From assembly GCA_025920435.1 (NCBI GenBank), contig JAPDLT010000005.1, positions 1 through 47,185 on the forward strand: 47,185 nucleotides of DNA, written 5' to 3'. The stretch is from Candidatus Rehaiarchaeum fermentans (GTDB lineage Archaea > Nanobdellota > Nanobdellia > Parvarchaeales > Parvarchaeaceae). Below are positions 45,727 to 47,185 of this stretch, in pieces. A program made the position numbers and the translations under genes. Position 1 is the stretch's first letter; every line of letters starts with the position of its first letter. Under the pieces are notes generated by a model, which was not told the DNA's origin, made no database searches, and saw only the letters and a list, made by a program, of their open reading frames with translations.

Positions 45727-46221
45727 ATGAAATCACAGGCACTTTCACTTGATTTAGTAATGTCCCTTTCAATACTTTTCATTGTTTTAGCAATTTTCAT
45801 ATATTTCATTTATTCTCCTTATTTCATATTTTCAAGCAATTCGTTGGGATTGTTGTATTTTCAAAATTATATAAATAACTTGCAAAGCAGCGAAATAGCC
45901 AATCAATTGCTAACTTCTACAGGATTACCTGGTAACTGGTATAATTTAAATTGCACACAAATAAATCAAATAGGTTTATTAAACTATACAAATAATGAAA
46001 TATCGTACTATAAACTCAAAAAACTATTTTCTTTACCATTATCCTGCGTAGAATATAAAGAAGGCCTAAACAATTTTGGAATAAAATTGCTTTACTTAAA
46101 CAATTCTCCATTCTACTTAAATGGTAATTATTATTATGGAAATATTGAAGGCGTTGGGATAAATAGTTATGCTTATATTTACCCTAACAATACAATGATA
46201 CAATTAATAATATACACATAA
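45727..46221 (+). CDS. Pilin-like secreted protein
   Basis: N-terminus MKSQALSLDLVMSLSILFIVLAIFIYFIY; short basic/Gln lead then long hydrophobic helix; Asn-rich ectodomain. Confidence 0.6.
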   Translation: MKSQALSLDLVMSLSILFIVLAIFIYFIYSPYFIFSSNSLGLLYFQNYINNLQSSEIANQLLTSTGLPGNWYNLNCTQINQIGLLNYTNNEISYYKLKKLFSLPLSCVEYKEGLNNFGIKLLYLNNSPFYLNGNYYYGNIEGVGINSYAYIYPNNTMIQLIIYT

Positions 46222-46230
46222 TTCAAAATT

Positions 46231-46869
46231 ATGAGAACTCAAATATTTTCAATGGAAATGATACTTGTTTTATTTGCCCTTATTTTTGTTTTAAGCGATT
46301 ATTCTTTGCTTCAATATTCAATAATAAACAACGGCCAAAATAATGCAAATGCGCTATATCTAGCACAAGAAAAAGAAAGCTATCTTGCTTCCCTGTCTAA
46401 AAATGAAAGCTTCATAAATGAAATATTATTATATGATGACAAAAAAATAAACTCTACTCAATTAACGAATTACTTAAATAATCTAAGATTTCCAGTTACG
46501 GTGTATCAATGGATAAATGGAAGCTGGATTTCAATAAACAATAAAAATTTAAATTTCTTAATACCTTTATTTATTACAAATTTTACCTACCATAACATAA
46601 CAAATTATAGTTTAGGTTTGGCAGAAATATACCCGGGAGAAACAGCTGTATTTCATGCAAGCAAATGCATTGTTTTATATCCAAACGGTAACAAAACAAC
46701 TTTTATAAAAGTCTATAATGAAACGCCTTCCCTTTCGGAATGCACTGTTTACGCACTTCAAGGAGCTTATATAAATTATTATGTTTTAGAAGGATACAAT
46801 CAAACCAATGGATTTTTAGGAAAAACTGAACTATTTTTAGGTTATCCAACAATAATTTCTACAAAATAA
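46231..46869 (+). CDS. Pilin-like secreted protein, N-terminus paralogous to preceding gene
   Basis: N-terminus MRTQIFSMEMILVLFALIFVLSDY; same layout. Confidence 0.6.
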   Translation: MRTQIFSMEMILVLFALIFVLSDYSLLQYSIINNGQNNANALYLAQEKESYLASLSKNESFINEILLYDDKKINSTQLTNYLNNLRFPVTVYQWINGSWISINNKNLNFLIPLFITNFTYHNITNYSLGLAEIYPGETAVFHASKCIVLYPNGNKTTFIKVYNETPSLSECTVYALQGAYINYYVLEGYNQTNGFLGKTELFLGYPTIISTK

Positions 46870-46910
46870 AAAACAAAACAAAAACTTTAGAGAGGGCGGA
46901 TTTAATTTAT

Positions 46911-47102
46911 TTATTCTTCGTCATCCCAATCTTCTTCGTCTTCTTCGTCTTCTTCGTCGTATTCTTCGTCATCGAATTCGTCTAAATCCTCTTCATCCCA
47001 ATCTTCTTCGCCCTCTTCTTCCAAATTTTCTTCTTCCTCTTCGTTTTCCTCTTCAACTTTTTTATTCTTCTTTTTGTTTTTCTTTTCGTTTTCAGAGTTC
47101 AT
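46911..47102 (-). CDS. Small K-rich/D-E-rich acidic low-complexity protein
   Basis: MNSENEKKNKKKNKKVEEENEEEEENLEEEGEEDWDEEDLDEFDDEEYDEEDEEDEEDWDDEE. Confidence 0.5.
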   Translation of the reverse strand: MNSENEKKNKKKNKKVEEENEEEEENLEEEGEEDWDEEDLDEFDDEEYDEEDEEDEEDWDDEE

Positions 47103-47145
47103 AGTTTTTACAACAATAATCTATATTTAAATATTTTGGTCTAAA

Positions 47146-47185
47146 ATGTATGAAGGTAGAGAAAGATATAGAAAATCTAATAAAT
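47146..47185 (+). CDS. Possible start of a truncated + strand gene
   Basis: ATG at 47146 (another at 47150) downstream of TATA-like atatttaaatatttt; no stop before the edge. Confidence 0.3.
   Translation, partial: MYEGRERYRKSNK

Overview
AT-rich archaeal chromosomal window. The small split rRNA layout, compact overlapping genes and zinc-ferredoxin suggest a DPANN/ARMAN-like thermoacidophile, but that lineage call is inference. Most of the window is informational core: PheRS alpha/beta, TyrRS, IleRS, Ndk, Hsp20, uS13-uS4-uS11-RpoD, KsgA, Smc, EF-1beta, Pth2, EF-1alpha, TBP, SRP54, RpoK, and a proteasome/exosome superoperon (Pop5-like, PsmA, SBDS, Rrp4, Rrp41, FAU-1-like, Rrp42). There are also six tRNAs, a 5S rRNA and an unlinked 23S rRNA. 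Envelope genes include a truncated giant repeat surface protein, GT2/GtrA and GT2/UPF0104 glycosylation genes, a TadA/TadC-like type IV filament ATPase and platform, and two pilin-like proteins. The strongest anomaly is the 23S rRNA. By-eye comparison shows changes at many near-universal positions (H69/H71, peptidyl-transferase ring, GTPase-associated centre, sarcin-ricin loop), while key nucleotides are retained and several helices are kept by compensatory pairs. It is bracketed by a perfect 38-bp inverted repeat with no evident bulge-helix-bulge motif. Other points of note are a 5S rRNA 11 nt upstream of uS13, a tRNA-Leu whose anticodon reads AAG (A34), and a FAU-1-like RNase gene between rrp41 and rrp42. 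Three small genes are absent from the supplied ORF track (two zinc-ribbon proteins and rpoK), as is the edge-truncated surface-protein ORF. All family calls are from motif recognition; no searches were run.
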